A stretch of 64,000 nucleotides of DNA from an uncultured Lachnobacterium sp. (GCA_900546625.1 URDU01000009.1:1-64000), one strand, 5' to 3'. Shown: positions 35,274 to 45,715, counted from the first letter of the stretch. A program made the numbers and translations. The notes: generated by a model not told the origin, from the sequence alone.

Positions 35274-35648
35274 TTATTTAATAGCAATAGCCTCAACCTC
35301 AAGCATTACATCCTTTGGAAGTCTTGCAACCTCAACACAGCTTCTTGCAGGGTATGCTCCGTTAAAAAATGTGGCATATACTTCATTGATTGCACCGAAG
35401 TCATTCATCTCCTTGATGAAAACTGTAGTCTTTACCACATTATCCATGCTTGTTCCTGCTGCCTCGAGCAGATGTGACAGATTTGTAAATGCCTGCTTTG
35501 CCTGTGCCTGTGAGCCATCAGGAATCTCACCTGTCTCAGGAACTACCGGAATCACTCCCGATGTATATACCATGCCATTTACTTCAATAGCCTGTGAATA
35601 TGGTCCGATTGCTGCCGGTGCCTTGTCTGTACTGATAACGTTTTTCAT
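35274..35648 (-). CDS. ridA: RidA-family enamine/imine deaminase
   Basis: A 124-aa protein of the YjgF/YER057c/UK114 family. Conserved parts are IGPYSQAIEVNGMVYTSG (about 14-31), TTVFIKEMNDFGAINEVYA (about 74-92) and the C-terminal ARSCVEVARLPKDVMLEVEAIA with the active-site arginine near 104. It hydrolyses reactive 2-aminoacrylate-type intermediates formed by PLP enzymes, as a cytoplasmic trimer. Full length. It is a single gene between the hydrolase and cvfB. Confidence 0.93.
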   Translation of the reverse strand: MKNVISTDKAPAAIGPYSQAIEVNGMVYTSGVIPVVPETGEIPDGSQAQAKQAFTNLSHLLEAAGTSMDNVVKTTVFIKEMNDFGAINEVYATFFNGAYPARSCVEVARLPKDVMLEVEAIAIK

Positions 35649-35690
35649 GTTATTGTCCTTCTTTCCTGTTAAAATTTATTAAAAAGACTG

Positions 35691-36527
35691 TTATTTCTTC
35701 AGACGGATTCTGCCATCTGTGAGATCAATCTTTCTTTCCTTATATAAATGACCAACCGCACGCTTGAATGCGTTTTTGCTGAGTCCTGTTTCTCTCTTGA
35801 TTACCTCCGGGCTTGCCTTTTCCGAAAACGGAAGCACACCTGCGTATGAATCAAGCAGCTCAAGAATCTTTTCAGAGTCGGAATCCATCTGAATATATGC
35901 CTTTTCCCTCATTGTCAGGTCCAGCTTGCCGTCTGCCTTGACATCAGTGACCTTTGCCTCTATCACATCTCCAAGCTTCAGATAAGCGGCGTTCTCAAAA
36001 ACCGGTATCTTGGCTGAATATTTGTCATCCACGGCGATAAATGTACCGAAATTGTCGCTGAAATCATACACACGGCCTGAAACCATATCGTCCTTTTTGT
36101 ATGGCGAATCTGTGCTGAGCATATGGTAAATGCCCTTTGTGGTAGCACAGAGTCTCTGGCTTTTATCTATATATAATGTAACAAGTATCTCATCACCGGC
36201 GCTGACCTTTCTGACCATCTCCTTGTAAGGAAGAAACAGATCCTTTTCAAGCCCCCAGTCAAGGAACGCACCTATTTTGGTCACCTCCTTGACAGTAAGC
36301 ACTGATAGCCCTCCAAGTGTCAGCTTCGGCTTGTTTGTCGTAGCAATAAGTCTGTCGTTTGAGTCCTTGTATACAAAGACCTCAAGCTTATCTCCCGGCC
36401 TTACTCCATCCGGAATCTGCTTTGCCGGAAGCAGTACTCTCTCCTCCGCAGCCGAAGATGTTGACAGATATATGCCAAAATCAACCTTCTTTACACATAC
36501 AAGCTCCTGATATTCTCCTAATCTCAT
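35691..36527 (-). CDS. cvfB: CvfB/YitL-type S1 RNA-binding protein
   Basis: A 278-aa protein built of S1-like OB folds (about 1-60, 62-125 and 140-205) and a C-terminal winged helix (about 215-278, KRETGLSKNAFKRAVGHLYKE). In Staphylococcus, CvfB influences virulence gene expression through RNA binding. The frame extends to 36572, but MRLGEYQELVCVKKVD at 36527 is the natural domain start and has GGACGG upstream. Gene symbol by similarity of architecture. Confidence 0.83.
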   Translation of the reverse strand: MRLGEYQELVCVKKVDFGIYLSTSSAAEERVLLPAKQIPDGVRPGDKLEVFVYKDSNDRLIATTNKPKLTLGGLSVLTVKEVTKIGAFLDWGLEKDLFLPYKEMVRKVSAGDEILVTLYIDKSQRLCATTKGIYHMLSTDSPYKKDDMVSGRVYDFSDNFGTFIAVDDKYSAKIPVFENAAYLKLGDVIEAKVTDVKADGKLDLTMREKAYIQMDSDSEKILELLDSYAGVLPFSEKASPEVIKRETGLSKNAFKRAVGHLYKERKIDLTDGRIRLKK

Positions 36528-36589
36528 GTTTTTCCGTCCTTTCTGCATTGATTTTATCGCTCTAAATATCACTAAATATAACGAAATTA

Positions 36590-37318
36590 TTACTTTTTAT
36601 CCGGTACCGGCTTTCTTAAAAACTCCACCACCGAGTACGGTTTTTTATCCGTATCCGCAAGCACCACTGTCACACTCTCTTGTGTGTACTTCACGTATGA
36701 TATAACTGTATCACCAAGCTTTGCTTCTTTTCTGTACTCCACACGAAGCTCAGCTATCTCAAAATCCTCAGGAAGAAGCTGCTGCGCCAGCATAACATAC
36801 TTCTCATTGTTCATATGATGGTTGCTGTCTATAAAAAACTGAGGGACCTCAATCTCACCCTTTTTCTCCATATCATCAGGAATATGAAGCTTGCGCTTTG
36901 CACACTCCATCTCAAGCTGTGGCTCAAGACCGTATGTATCCGCAAACTCCTGAGGCACCTTCACCGGTCTGCCGGTTCGTGTATCAACAAGTACCCAGAC
37001 AGAATTGGCATATGCCAGTGTGCTGCCGCCTGCATCTTCAAGTGTGAAATTTCTGTAACCGTAAAACGCCTTCATACCATATGCCCATGTGGATATCTTT
37101 ACCTGTTCATTAAGCAGTGGAAGCCTGTTTATGCAGATCTGCCATGATGAAAGCACCCACGCTATATGATTGTCCGCAAGAAATCTGATTCCAACATCAT
37201 GCGACTGCGAATGAAACACACTGCAGTCCTGAAAATAATTGGTAAGCCCCGTAAGGCTCAGTCTGCATGAGGAATCCACCTCGCTGTAACGTATTCTGCT
37301 GTCAAATGAAAAAGCCAT
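36590..37318 (-). CDS. Acyl-ACP thioesterase
   Basis: A 242-aa protein with two fused hotdog domains: the first around residues 5-130 (RIRYSEVDSSCRLSLTGLTNYFQDC; HIAWVLSSWQI) and the second around 150-240 (FFIDSNHHMNNEKYVMLA). This is the layout of bacterial FatA/FatB-like acyl-ACP thioesterases that release free fatty acids from acyl carrier protein. Length is normal. The upstream 59-aa gene and cvfB flank it on the same strand, giving no further hint. Confidence 0.85.
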   Translation of the reverse strand: MAFSFDSRIRYSEVDSSCRLSLTGLTNYFQDCSVFHSQSHDVGIRFLADNHIAWVLSSWQICINRLPLLNEQVKISTWAYGMKAFYGYRNFTLEDAGGSTLAYANSVWVLVDTRTGRPVKVPQEFADTYGLEPQLEMECAKRKLHIPDDMEKKGEIEVPQFFIDSNHHMNNEKYVMLAQQLLPEDFEIAELRVEYRKEAKLGDTVISYVKYTQESVTVVLADTDKKPYSVVEFLRKPVPDKK

Positions 37319-37329
37319 AACATATTCCT

Positions 37330-37509
37330 CTAGTCTATAAAATTGAAGTAACTTCTGATAAATCTAAACGCTTCATCCACACCATTGGACATCCAAAGAT
37401 TTGAGCTTTTATTAATGATATCCTGGTATTGCTGTATAGTAATTGGTGTCTTTTTTTCAGAGCCGAGTTCTTCTATAAGATTAATAATTCTTAAAAAATT
37501 CTTGTTCAT
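37330..37509 (-). CDS. Hypothetical small protein, 59 aa
   Basis: A short helical protein (starts MNKNFLRIINLIEELGSEKK) with no recognised family. I place the start at 37509, which has AAGGATGG upstream, rather than at 37533. It is followed by the thioesterase gene after 11 nt, and its own upstream region carries a tRNA terminator. The reading frame is intact with a normal ribosome binding site, so it is probably real. Confidence 0.5.
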   Translation of the reverse strand: MNKNFLRIINLIEELGSEKKTPITIQQYQDIINKSSNLWMSNGVDEAFRFIRSYFNFID

Positions 37510-37581
37510 ATCACACCATCCTTCTATAACCATTTAAGTCATATACGTTTTTATTTTATAACAAATCGCATTATTACACAA

Positions 37582-37614
37582 GAAAAAAAGAGAACTTCTA
37601 TTGAAGTTCTCTTT
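37582..37614 (-). terminator. Terminator of the tRNA-Gln gene
   Basis: The 10-bp arms AGAGAACTTC (37589-37598) and GAAGTTCTCT (37603-37612) pair with a 4-nt loop and are followed by seven T on the minus strand. Confidence 0.88.
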
Positions 37615-37616
37615 AG

Positions 37617-37688
37617 CTGGCCCACAAGGATTCGAACCTTGAAATGACGGAGTCAGAGTCCGTTGCCTTACCATTTGGCGATGGGCCA
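37617..37688 (-). tRNA. tRNA-Gln (anticodon CTG)
   Basis: The 72-nt gene folds as a cloverleaf: acceptor TGGCCCA/TGGGCCA, D arm with GGTAAGGC, anticodon stem ACGGA/TCCGT around loop CTCTGAC (anticodon CTG, reads CAG), and T arm CAAGG-TTCGAAT-CCTTG. The unusual U1-A72 pair is typical of tRNA-Gln. The CCA end is not encoded. It has its own consensus promoter and terminator. Confidence 0.93.
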
Positions 37689-37710
37689 ATGTGTTGTCTC
37701 AACAAAAGAT

Positions 37711-37739
37711 ATTATACACATGTGATTATATAGTGTCAA
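37711..37739 (-). promoter_or_regulatory. Consensus promoter of tRNA-Gln
   Basis: Minus strand: exact TTGACA (37734-37739), 17-nt spacer, exact TATAAT (37711-37716), 23 nt before the mature tRNA 5' end. Confidence 0.88.
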
Positions 37740-37822
37740 GCATTTTTTTATTTTAATTGAATGTAATTGATATAAATGCTGCTTGCCCGCTAAAATATGA
37801 GCCCCGGCTAACTTTCGGCCGG

Positions 37823-38485
37823 CTAATTTGTAAACAGCAACACACCGCCGTCATATTCAGCAAATGTCACCTCATCACCCCACTCAAGCTTTGCCGTGCC
37901 GTTTGTCTGCTCAATGATTGTTTTTTCTATGCGTTTTTTATCATTTTCCGGGATAACGGCTTTTACAAGCACATCGGCCTCATACGCTGTGTCCATCACC
38001 GTAAGCTTCTCCTGTGCAAACAGATACTGGAGTCTTCCGATTCCGGTATAGTCCGTCCTGATAAAAAGCACAGCGCCATCCTTCTTCTCTATTATCTCAC
38101 TTGCCGAAAGCCCCGCCTTTGTGGCCTGCTGATACGCACGCACGAGGCCTCCTGTACCAAGCAGCACCCCACCGAAGTATCTCGTCACAACAACAGCGGC
38201 ATTGTGGATATTTTCCTTAAGGAGCACATCAAGCATAGGTCGGCCTGCGGTGCCTGCCGGCTCTCCGTCATCCGAGCAGCGAGTCAGCTCCTGCCTCTTT
38301 CCTATAACAAAGGCACTGCAATTGTGCCTTGCATCCCAGTATTTCTTTTTCGTCTCATTGATAAAGCTTACAGCCTCCTCCTCGGACTCTACCGGCCTTA
38401 CGGTTGCTATAAACCTTGATTTCTTCTCTGTTATCTCGCCCTGTCCGCCCTTGTACACGTACAGGCTTATAGTATTCTCTGACAT
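37823..38485 (-). CDS. YigZ/IMPACT-family protein
   Basis: A 220-aa protein. The N-terminal UPF0029 domain has EKKSRFIATV (about 20), YWDARHNCSAFVIG and the family signature RCSDDGEPAGTAGRPML (about 69-85), then VVVTRYFGGVLLGTGGLVRAY. The C-terminal ferredoxin-like domain is DUF1949. Eukaryotic IMPACT/YIH1 relatives bind Gcn1; the bacterial role is unclear and has been linked to translation or stress. Complete. Confidence 0.9.
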   Translation of the reverse strand: MSENTISLYVYKGGQGEITEKKSRFIATVRPVESEEEAVSFINETKKKYWDARHNCSAFVIGKRQELTRCSDDGEPAGTAGRPMLDVLLKENIHNAAVVVTRYFGGVLLGTGGLVRAYQQATKAGLSASEIIEKKDGAVLFIRTDYTGIGRLQYLFAQEKLTVMDTAYEADVLVKAVIPENDKKRIEKTIIEQTNGTAKLEWGDEVTFAEYDGGVLLFTN

Positions 38486-38597
38486 ATGATATTCTTTCCA
38501 TCCTGATATAGCCCGATTACAGTCCTGCCTCTTAAAAACACCTTTATCGAGCTGTAATTGTTACCTGTATTATATAATATGAAATCCAATCTGTAAA

Positions 38598-38626
38598 TTG
38601 CATTTAAATGCTATATTTGATATAAT
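38598..38626 (+). promoter_or_regulatory. Promoter of the class A PBP gene
   Basis: Plus strand: TTGCAT (38598-38603), 17-nt spacer, exact TATAAT (38621-38626), 79 nt before the ATG. Confidence 0.65.
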
Positions 38627-38704
38627 AATGTATACTGTTTATTTTATAATCGCAGTATATACAAACAAGATTACAAATCTTTATAATGACAAGGAGGCCT
38701 ATAT

Positions 38705-41482
38705 ATGAATTACGGCAAAAAAGCTACAATGCAGCTGCTCCGGAAATATGACAATAAGAGCTCAAAGGTCAAGAACAAGGTCAAGCTCATTGTCCTAAAG
38801 ATTCTTCTGGTTGTAGTAATTGTAGCAGGCGCAGCCGGCATCAGTTCAGGAATCGGTGTCATGAGGGGAATCATTGATTCCGCACCTGACATATCAAAGA
38901 TCGATGTCACTCCTACCGGCTACTCAACTACCGTTCTGGCGGCAAACGGAGAAGAAACCGCCACACTCGTAGGTCAGGGGGCAAACAGGCAGTATGTCAC
39001 CATCGATGAGATTCCGCTGGACTTGCAGCATGCTTTTGTTGCAATCGAGGACGAACGCTTTTACGACCACAACGGCATCGACCTGCATGGTATCGGAAGA
39101 GCTTTTATCTCAGGTCTGTCAAAGGGCAGATTCAGTGAGGGAGCCAGCACGATAACTCAGCAGCTCATCAAGAACAACGTACTGACCAGCTGGACAAGCG
39201 AGACTTCCTTCGTAGAAAAGCTTCAGAGAAAGATTCAGGAGCAGTACCTTGCTCTCGAGCTCGAAAAGCAGGTAAAAGACAAGGACTGGATTCTTGAAAA
39301 CTACATGAATTCGGTCAATCTGGGGGCCAATACCCTCGGTGTGCAGGCCGCATCCAAGAAGTACTTTAACAAGGATGTCTCAGAGCTCACGCTTTCCGAA
39401 GCATCAGTCATCGCAGGTATCACTCAGAATCCATCCGGCTACAACCCTATCACTCACCCTGACAAAAATGCCAAGAGACGTGAAAAGGTGCTGAATAATA
39501 TGAAGGATCAGGGCTATATCACCAAGGCCCAGTATGATGAGGCCATGGCCGATGATGTCTACTCAAGAATCGCTGAGTACAACACTGCCAGCTCAGGCTC
39601 TGTAAACTCATACTTTATTGATGCACTCATCGACAACGTGTTCGACGATCTCACAGCCGCCGGTTACTCTGAGACAGAAGCCTACAAGCTGATTTATCAG
39701 GGCGGACTGACCATCAAATCGACACAGGACCTTACTATGCAGACCATATGCGACGAGGAGGCAAACAATCCATCCAACTATCCGTCCGATGCAAAGTATT
39801 CGTTCCAGCTTTCCTTCGAGGTAAAAAAAGCTGACGGTTCATACAAGACTTACACGAACCAGACCATGCTCTCTTTTTATAAGAAGAAAACTGGCAATGA
39901 TGATTTCAGCATCAACTACTCAAGCCCTGATGAATGTAATGCGGCTATTGCGCAGTACGAGCAGGATGTACTTGAGGCGGGCGATTCCATTGTGGAGGGC
40001 TCTGAAGCTGTCAATATCACTCTGGAGCCACAGGTTGCCATGACAGTCATCGATCAGAGCACCGGTGAGGTAAAGGCACTGGTCGGCGGACGAGGCGACA
40101 AATCCGGCAACAGGACATGGAACAGAGCTACAGATACATGCAGACAGCCCGGCTCTACTTTCAAGATAATCGGCTGCTATGCTGCTGCTCTTGATGCAGG
40201 TGGCAAAACTCTTGCATCCGTGCAGGATGATGCACCGTTTACTGTAGGTTCAAAAACCTTCAACAACTATGACAAATCTTTCGGAGGCTTTACCTCCATC
40301 CGATGGGCAATAACAAAGTCCATCAATATTGTAACAGTCAAAACCTTACAGGATATCGGGGTTGAGCTCGGTTACAAATATGCAGAGGATTTCGGTATTT
40401 CAACTCTCACCGATTCCGACAAAAACCTGTCACTGGCGCTCGGCGGACTGACAAAAGGTGTCACAAACCTTGAGCTTACAGGTGCATATGCTACAATAGC
40501 CAACGGCGGAGTATACTTAGAGCCAAAGTTCTACACTCAGGTTCTTGACCACGATGGCAAAGTATTACTTGACAAGACTGAAACACAGGACTCACGTACT
40601 GTAATCAAGGATACCACAGCATGGCTTCTTACAGATGCCATGAAGGATGTTCTGACACAGGGAACCGGAAAGCTGGCTCGCTTTGACAGCCCGATAGCCC
40701 AGGCGGGTAAATCCGGTACCACAACAAGCAACCGCGACTGCCTGTGGGCAGGCTACACACCATACTACACATGTGTTGTATGGGGCGGCTATGATGACAA
40801 CTCAAAACAGTCCGGCAAGCTCACATCCTACCCTAAGAATATATGGAAGAATGCCATGAGCAGAATCCATGAAGGACTTGAAACCAAAGACTTTGTACAG
40901 CCGGATGGTATAACAAATACCACAGTATGCAGCAAATCAGGGCTTCTTCCTATAGAGGGAACATGTGACAATGATCCTCGCGGATCAATGCTGACAACCG
41001 AATATTTTGATACGGACACTGTACCGACAGACAACTGCGACCATCATGTTGCACTTGAGATTTGTGCAGATTCGGGAGCCATTGCCGGTCCGTATTGTCC
41101 TAACAAAACACCAAAGGTATTTATAACAGGCGCTGTATCAGGCAGCCCTGAGTATGAATTTATGGCAGATGATACGTTCATGAATACTGTATGTACATTA
41201 CATGATACAACATCGCTGATCAACAGCACACCAACCACCACGGATCCTACCAATTCAGGTACGACACCGGGCAGTACCGATGGTACTGCGGCAGGAGCAC
41301 AGACAGGTGGTACAGGAACCGGTACCGGGTCAAGCTCTACCGGGTCCGGTGGTGCTGGTTCAAGTACTTCCGGTACTGGTACCGGGTCAGGTACTACCGG
41401 CTCAGGCTCAGGTGCTAGTGGTTCAGGCGCTACCGGTTCTTCCGGTGCCGGCGGAACTTCATCCGATAACACTCATCGTTAA
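38705..41482 (+). CDS. Class A penicillin-binding protein (PBP1 type)
   Basis: A 925-aa bifunctional peptidoglycan synthase. It has a short cytoplasmic basic segment, one membrane span (about 27-52), a GT51 glycosyltransferase domain with the catalytic Glu in AIEDERFYDHNGIDLHG (about 115) and EGASTITQQLIKN, and a transpeptidase domain with SxxK in PGSTFKII (about 484), SIN in TKSINIVTV and KSGT near residue 667. The last about 80 residues are a Gly/Ser/Thr low-complexity tail with repetitive DNA. AAGGAGG precedes the ATG; a terminator follows. It lies alone on the plus strand. Confidence 0.94.
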   Translation: MNYGKKATMQLLRKYDNKSSKVKNKVKLIVLKILLVVVIVAGAAGISSGIGVMRGIIDSAPDISKIDVTPTGYSTTVLAANGEETATLVGQGANRQYVTIDEIPLDLQHAFVAIEDERFYDHNGIDLHGIGRAFISGLSKGRFSEGASTITQQLIKNNVLTSWTSETSFVEKLQRKIQEQYLALELEKQVKDKDWILENYMNSVNLGANTLGVQAASKKYFNKDVSELTLSEASVIAGITQNPSGYNPITHPDKNAKRREKVLNNMKDQGYITKAQYDEAMADDVYSRIAEYNTASSGSVNSYFIDALIDNVFDDLTAAGYSETEAYKLIYQGGLTIKSTQDLTMQTICDEEANNPSNYPSDAKYSFQLSFEVKKADGSYKTYTNQTMLSFYKKKTGNDDFSINYSSPDECNAAIAQYEQDVLEAGDSIVEGSEAVNITLEPQVAMTVIDQSTGEVKALVGGRGDKSGNRTWNRATDTCRQPGSTFKIIGCYAAALDAGGKTLASVQDDAPFTVGSKTFNNYDKSFGGFTSIRWAITKSINIVTVKTLQDIGVELGYKYAEDFGISTLTDSDKNLSLALGGLTKGVTNLELTGAYATIANGGVYLEPKFYTQVLDHDGKVLLDKTETQDSRTVIKDTTAWLLTDAMKDVLTQGTGKLARFDSPIAQAGKSGTTTSNRDCLWAGYTPYYTCVVWGGYDDNSKQSGKLTSYPKNIWKNAMSRIHEGLETKDFVQPDGITNTTVCSKSGLLPIEGTCDNDPRGSMLTTEYFDTDTVPTDNCDHHVALEICADSGAIAGPYCPNKTPKVFITGAVSGSPEYEFMADDTFMNTVCTLHDTTSLINSTPTTTDPTNSGTTPGSTDGTAAGAQTGGTGTGTGSSSTGSGGAGSSTSGTGTGSGTTGSGSGASGSGATGSSGAGGTSSDNTHR
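41230..41479 (+). repeat. Low-complexity Gly/Ser/Thr coding tract of the PBP
   Basis: The 3' end is made of degenerate short repeats such as GGTACCGGGTC and GGTTCAGG encoding GTG, GSG and SSG units. Such tracts can vary in length between strains by slippage or recombination. Confidence 0.6.
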
Positions 41483-41513
41483 CCATTACGGTTCATAATT
41501 TAATTATCTAAAG

Positions 41514-41548
41514 CAAAACCCCCGGGGATTAAATCCTCGGGGGTTTTT
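41514..41548 (+). terminator. Terminator of the PBP gene
   Basis: AAAACCCCCGgGGAT and ATCCtCGGGGGTTTT pair around an A/T loop, followed by a T run. The A tract on the other side could let it act for amtB from the minus strand as well. Confidence 0.85.
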
Positions 41549-41589
41549 GTTGATGTATATATGCTAAGGGGATTAGATAATAATTTGCA

Positions 41590-43347
41590 TTACTCTACAT
41601 CCTGTAATGCCTCAATTCCTTCCTCGCCTGTACGAACCTTGACAACCTGTGCCACGTCGTAAACGAAGATCTTTCCATCTCCGATATGTCCGGTGTAGAG
41701 AGTCTTCTTAGCAGTCTCAATAACCTTTTCTACCGGAATCTTGCCAACGATTACCTCAACCTTAACCTTTGGAAGTAATGTTGCATCAAGCTCAGCTCCA
41801 CGGTACTTCTCGCCGGCACCCTTCTGGATACCACAGCCCATAACCTGTGTCACTGTCATTCCTGTTACACCTAAGTCATTCATAGCCTTACGAAGCTTGT
41901 CGTACTTTGTAAGCTTTGAAATAATAACAACCTTGTGGATACCGCTTGCTGAAGCCGGCGTTGTTGCATTTACAACAGGCACTGCTGCATCCTTCTTAGC
42001 CTGAGAAGCTGTTGCATACTCTGAAGAACCAAGGTCTGTATTTTCATTGACATCCATAACATCACCTGATACATCCATAATAGCAAATCCTGCATATGCT
42101 GATGGAAGACCATGCTCTGTTGGGTCAAGTCCTACGATTTCCTCTTCCTCTGAAACTCTAAGTCCCAGTGTAGCCTTGATAACAAGGAATACGATTGTAA
42201 TAGTAACTACTGTCCATGCTGCAACAGAAACAAAGCCTGTGAGCTGGAGTCCTAAAAGCTTAAATCCACCGCCGTAGAAAAGTCCTACGAGCTCGTTACC
42301 CTTTGAATCAGCGATTGAATATCCCGGAGCACTGTTTGTGGCAAAAAGACCAACAGCGATTGTTCCCCAGATACCATTCATCATATGTACTGCGACAGCA
42401 CCTACAGGATCGTCGACACGAAGTACATAGTCAAGGAACCATACACCGAAGCAGACGAGAAGTCCTGCTACGGAACCGATAATGATAGCACCGAGTGCAT
42501 CTGTTACATCACAGCCTGCTGTGATAGCTACAAGTCCTGCAAGTGAAGCATTCAGACACATTGACACATCAGGCTTGCCATATTTGAGCCATGTGAAAAT
42601 CATACAAACTACTGTTGCAAGTGCAGGTGCGATTGTTGTTGTTACGAAAATAGAACCAAGCTGCTCTACTGATTTTGCTGCTGCACCGTTGAATCCATAC
42701 CAGCCAAGCCAGAGAATGAATACACCGAGTGCACCGATTGTGATGTTATGTCCCGGAATAGCGTTTACCTTTGTAATCTTTCCGTTTTTATCCTTTGTAA
42801 ACTTTCCGATACGAGGTCCAAGAATTGCAGCTCCTACAAGAGCACTGATACCACCAACCATGTGGATGGCACATGAACCTGCGAAATCATGGAAGCCAAG
42901 CTGTGAAAGCCAGCCACCGCCCCAGATCCAGTGAGCCTCGATTGGGTAAATAAGTGCTGAAATAACTCCTGAATAAACACAGTAGGAAATAAATTTTGTT
43001 CTCTCAGCCATAGCTCCTGATACGATAGTTGCTGTTGTCGCACAGAAAACCAGGTTGAATACAAAGTTTGACCAGTCAAAATCTTTGTAAGATGTAAAGA
43101 TGTCAAATCCCGGCTTACCGATGAAACCAAGAACATCTTCACCCAATAAAAGCGAAAAACCAATCAGTATGAATACAACTGTACCAATACAGAAATCCAT
43201 GAGGTTTTTCATAAGGATGTTGCCGGTATTCTTTGCTCTGGTAAAACCTGCTTCTACCATAGCAAAACCTGCCTGCATCCAGAAAACCAATGCTGCTCCA
43301 ATAAGGAACCAGACTCCGAAAATTACTCCACTAATCTCTTCTGTCAT
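41590..43347 (-). CDS. amt: Ammonium transporter fused to a P-II regulatory domain
   Basis: A 585-aa protein. Residues 1 to about 400 form an 11-helix Amt channel ([23 protein letters not shown] near the start; the [13 protein letters not shown] and FNGAAAKS regions of the pore). A hydrophilic linker (about 405-465) is followed by a complete GlnB/GlnK-type P-II domain (about 467-585) with the T-loop tyrosine in [19 protein letters not shown] and the C-terminal [25 protein letters not shown]. Normally GlnK is a separate protein that plugs the channel; here it is covalently attached. The gene follows glnA (152-nt gap with a hairpin), which supports joint nitrogen control. Confidence 0.9.
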   Translation of the reverse strand: MTEEISGVIFGVWFLIGAALVFWMQAGFAMVEAGFTRAKNTGNILMKNLMDFCIGTVVFILIGFSLLLGEDVLGFIGKPGFDIFTSYKDFDWSNFVFNLVFCATTATIVSGAMAERTKFISYCVYSGVISALIYPIEAHWIWGGGWLSQLGFHDFAGSCAIHMVGGISALVGAAILGPRIGKFTKDKNGKITKVNAIPGHNITIGALGVFILWLGWYGFNGAAAKSVEQLGSIFVTTTIAPALATVVCMIFTWLKYGKPDVSMCLNASLAGLVAITAGCDVTDALGAIIIGSVAGLLVCFGVWFLDYVLRVDDPVGAVAVHMMNGIWGTIAVGLFATNSAPGYSIADSKGNELVGLFYGGGFKLLGLQLTGFVSVAAWTVVTITIVFLVIKATLGLRVSEEEEIVGLDPTEHGLPSAYAGFAIMDVSGDVMDVNENTDLGSSEYATASQAKKDAAVPVVNATTPASASGIHKVVIISKLTKYDKLRKAMNDLGVTGMTVTQVMGCGIQKGAGEKYRGAELDATLLPKVKVEVIVGKIPVEKVIETAKKTLYTGHIGDGKIFVYDVAQVVKVRTGEEGIEALQDVE

Positions 43348-43408
43348 AGTAATGTCCTCTCTTTCCTGTTTCTTCTTTCATTTTTTCATTTTATCGAAAA
43401 TAAAATTT

Positions 43409-43475
43409 ATAAAAAAATAGAGACACTTCACCAATTTCCACAGCTTCGTGGTTCAGCAAAATGTCTCCATTTTAT
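43409..43475 (-). terminator. Terminator-like hairpin between glnA and amt
   Basis: On the minus strand GAGACA (43462-43467) pairs with TGTCTC (43420-43425) and is followed by a T run; an inner hairpin CCAC-GAAGCT-GTGG has a six-base loop. No promoter is visible between this hairpin and amt, so read-through may be regulated. Confidence 0.6.
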
Positions 43476-43499
43476 TATTATGTTAAATTACTACAAGGA

Positions 43500-45623
43500 T
43501 TAAACCTCGAAGATTAAATCGCCGTATGATGGCATTGGCCACATCTCTTTGTCGACAATCATCTCAAGCTCATCAACCGGAGTACGAAGAGCATCCATAG
43601 CAGTCTTTACAACATCTCTGTAGTAAACAGCCTGCTCTCTGCCCTCTTCCATAGCACCGGCCTTTGCTGTCTCATCCTTAAGCTTTGCAAGTGCAACCTG
43701 TGCATCTGAGAGAAGAGCTGAGCTCTCTGTAAGAAGCTCTGACTGAACAGATACGTCTGCATCAGCAACTGCACTCTTAACTGAGTTAACTGACTGTGCA
43801 AGTGATGTAACATACTTGATAACTGCAGGAATAATCTGCTTTCCGGCAATATCAATCATAGCCTTTGCTTCTATATTAATAGTCTTTGCATATGTCTCAT
43901 ACTCGATCTCGGCACGGCTCTCAAGCTCTGTCTTTGTAAATACACCGAACTTCTCGAATGCTGCAACTGACTCAGGAGCAACGTATGCAGGAATTGCATC
44001 TACCATAGACTTGATGTTTGGAAGTCCACGTCTTGCTGCCTCAGCTACCCACTCATCTGAGTATCCGTTTCCGTTGAATACGATTCTCTGGTGCTCTACT
44101 GCGTAATCCTTGATGAGATCATGTACAGCGAGGTCAAAGTTGTCTGCCTTCTCAAGTATATCACAAGCGTCTGAGAATGCCTCAGCAACGATTGTGTTGA
44201 GCACGATGTTGGCCTGTGCAACAGAATCCTGTGAACCAACCATACGGAACTCGAACTTGTTTCCTGTGAATGCGAATGGTGATGTACGGTTACGGTCTGT
44301 AGCATCCTTCATGAAATCAGGAATTGTCTTAACACCTGTCTCAAGCTTCTCACCCTTTAAGCTGTGTGTAGCTGTACCTGTTGAGATAAGCTGGTTCAAT
44401 ACGTCTCCAAGCTGATCTCCAAGGTAGATAGAAAGGATTGCAGGTGGTGCCTCGTTAGCTCCAAGTCTGTGATCGTTTCCTACGTCTGCTGCTGCCGCAC
44501 GAAGAAGTGCTGCATGCTCGTCGATTGCCTTTAACATACATGTGAGTACAAGTAAGAACTGTACATTGTCATGTGGTGTCTTGCCAGGCTCAAGTAAGTT
44601 GATACCGTCATCTGTTGTGATTGACCAGTTGTCATGCTTTCCTGAACCGTTAACTCCTGCGAATGGCTTCTCATGAAGTAAGCACTGGAGTCCGTGACGG
44701 CCAGCCACCTTCTTGAGTGTCTCCATGATGAGCTGGTTGTGGTCAACAGCTACGTTGCACTCAGCATAGATAGGTGCAAGCTCGTGCTGTGCAGGTGCTA
44801 CCTCGTTGTGCTGTGTCTTAGCTGAAACACCAAGCTTCCAGAGCTCCTTGTTTACATCTCTCATGTAAGCTGCGATTCTCTCACGGATAGCTCCGAAGTA
44901 ATGATCATCCATCTCCTGTCCCTTTGGAGGCATAGCTCCGAAAAGTGTACGTCCTGTGAAGATGAGATCCTTTCTCTGTAAATACTTCTCACGGTCTACA
45001 ATGAAGTACTCCTGCTCAGGTCCGACTGAAGGAGTAACCTTCTTTGATGTTGTATTTCCGAATAATCTAAGAAGTCTCAGTGCCTGATCGTTGATTGCTT
45101 CCATTGATCTAAGAAGAGGTGTCTTCTGATCAAGAGCCTCGCCTGTGTATGAACAGAAGGCTGTTGGAATGCAAAGTGTTGCGCCTGCTGCATCCTGTCT
45201 TACAAATGCAGGTGATGTACAATCCCAGGCTGTATATCCTCTCGCCTCAAATGTAGCACGAAGACCACCTGATGGGAAAGATGAAGCATCCGGCTCACCC
45301 TTTATTAACTCTTTTCCTGAAAAGCTCATAAGTACTTTTCCGTTTGGCATTGGAGAAGTGATAAATGAATCATGCTTCTCAGCAGTAACGCCTGTAAGTG
45401 GCTGGAACCAATGTGTATAGTGTGTTGCCCCCTTCTCAATGGCCCATTCCTTCATCTCGTGTGCGATAACATCAGCAGTCTCGAGATCAAGCTCCTTTCC
45501 TTCGTCCATAACCTCATGGAGCTTCTTGTAAACCTTCTTTGGAAGACGCTCCTGCATAACTGCATCGTTGAATACGTTCTCTCCAAAGATGTCTGCTACG
45601 TTGAAATATTCCTGTTCGCTCAT
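43500..45623 (-). CDS. glnN: Glutamine synthetase type III
   Basis: A 707-aa GSIII, much longer than GSI (about 440-470 aa). Visible features: [20 protein letters not shown] near residue 80, [17 protein letters not shown] (about 103-119), the active-site core [19 protein letters not shown] (about 270) and [15 protein letters not shown] (about 320), with Glu and His metal ligands. It makes glutamine from glutamate and ammonium with ATP. The ATG has AAAGGATG upstream and a long leader with a terminator-like hairpin. GSIII is common in Bacteroidetes and in Clostridia of the gut. Confidence 0.95.
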   Translation of the reverse strand: MSEQEYFNVADIFGENVFNDAVMQERLPKKVYKKLHEVMDEGKELDLETADVIAHEMKEWAIEKGATHYTHWFQPLTGVTAEKHDSFITSPMPNGKVLMSFSGKELIKGEPDASSFPSGGLRATFEARGYTAWDCTSPAFVRQDAAGATLCIPTAFCSYTGEALDQKTPLLRSMEAINDQALRLLRLFGNTTSKKVTPSVGPEQEYFIVDREKYLQRKDLIFTGRTLFGAMPPKGQEMDDHYFGAIRERIAAYMRDVNKELWKLGVSAKTQHNEVAPAQHELAPIYAECNVAVDHNQLIMETLKKVAGRHGLQCLLHEKPFAGVNGSGKHDNWSITTDDGINLLEPGKTPHDNVQFLLVLTCMLKAIDEHAALLRAAAADVGNDHRLGANEAPPAILSIYLGDQLGDVLNQLISTGTATHSLKGEKLETGVKTIPDFMKDATDRNRTSPFAFTGNKFEFRMVGSQDSVAQANIVLNTIVAEAFSDACDILEKADNFDLAVHDLIKDYAVEHQRIVFNGNGYSDEWVAEAARRGLPNIKSMVDAIPAYVAPESVAAFEKFGVFTKTELESRAEIEYETYAKTINIEAKAMIDIAGKQIIPAVIKYVTSLAQSVNSVKSAVADADVSVQSELLTESSALLSDAQVALAKLKDETAKAGAMEEGREQAVYYRDVVKTAMDALRTPVDELEMIVDKEMWPMPSYGDLIFEV

Positions 45624-45715
45624 ATCTTACATCCTTTCTGTTCATCAATCCCCTTGAGTGAATTGTTATTTTCAAATAATGCCTGAACATATGCTGTACT
45701 TCTTAGTTCATTAAA

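Noticed and set aside
41044..41472. Proline- and valine-rich minus-strand frame opposite the PBP tail
   Set aside because: Complement of the Gly/Ser/Thr repeat tract; low complexity and no ribosome binding site.
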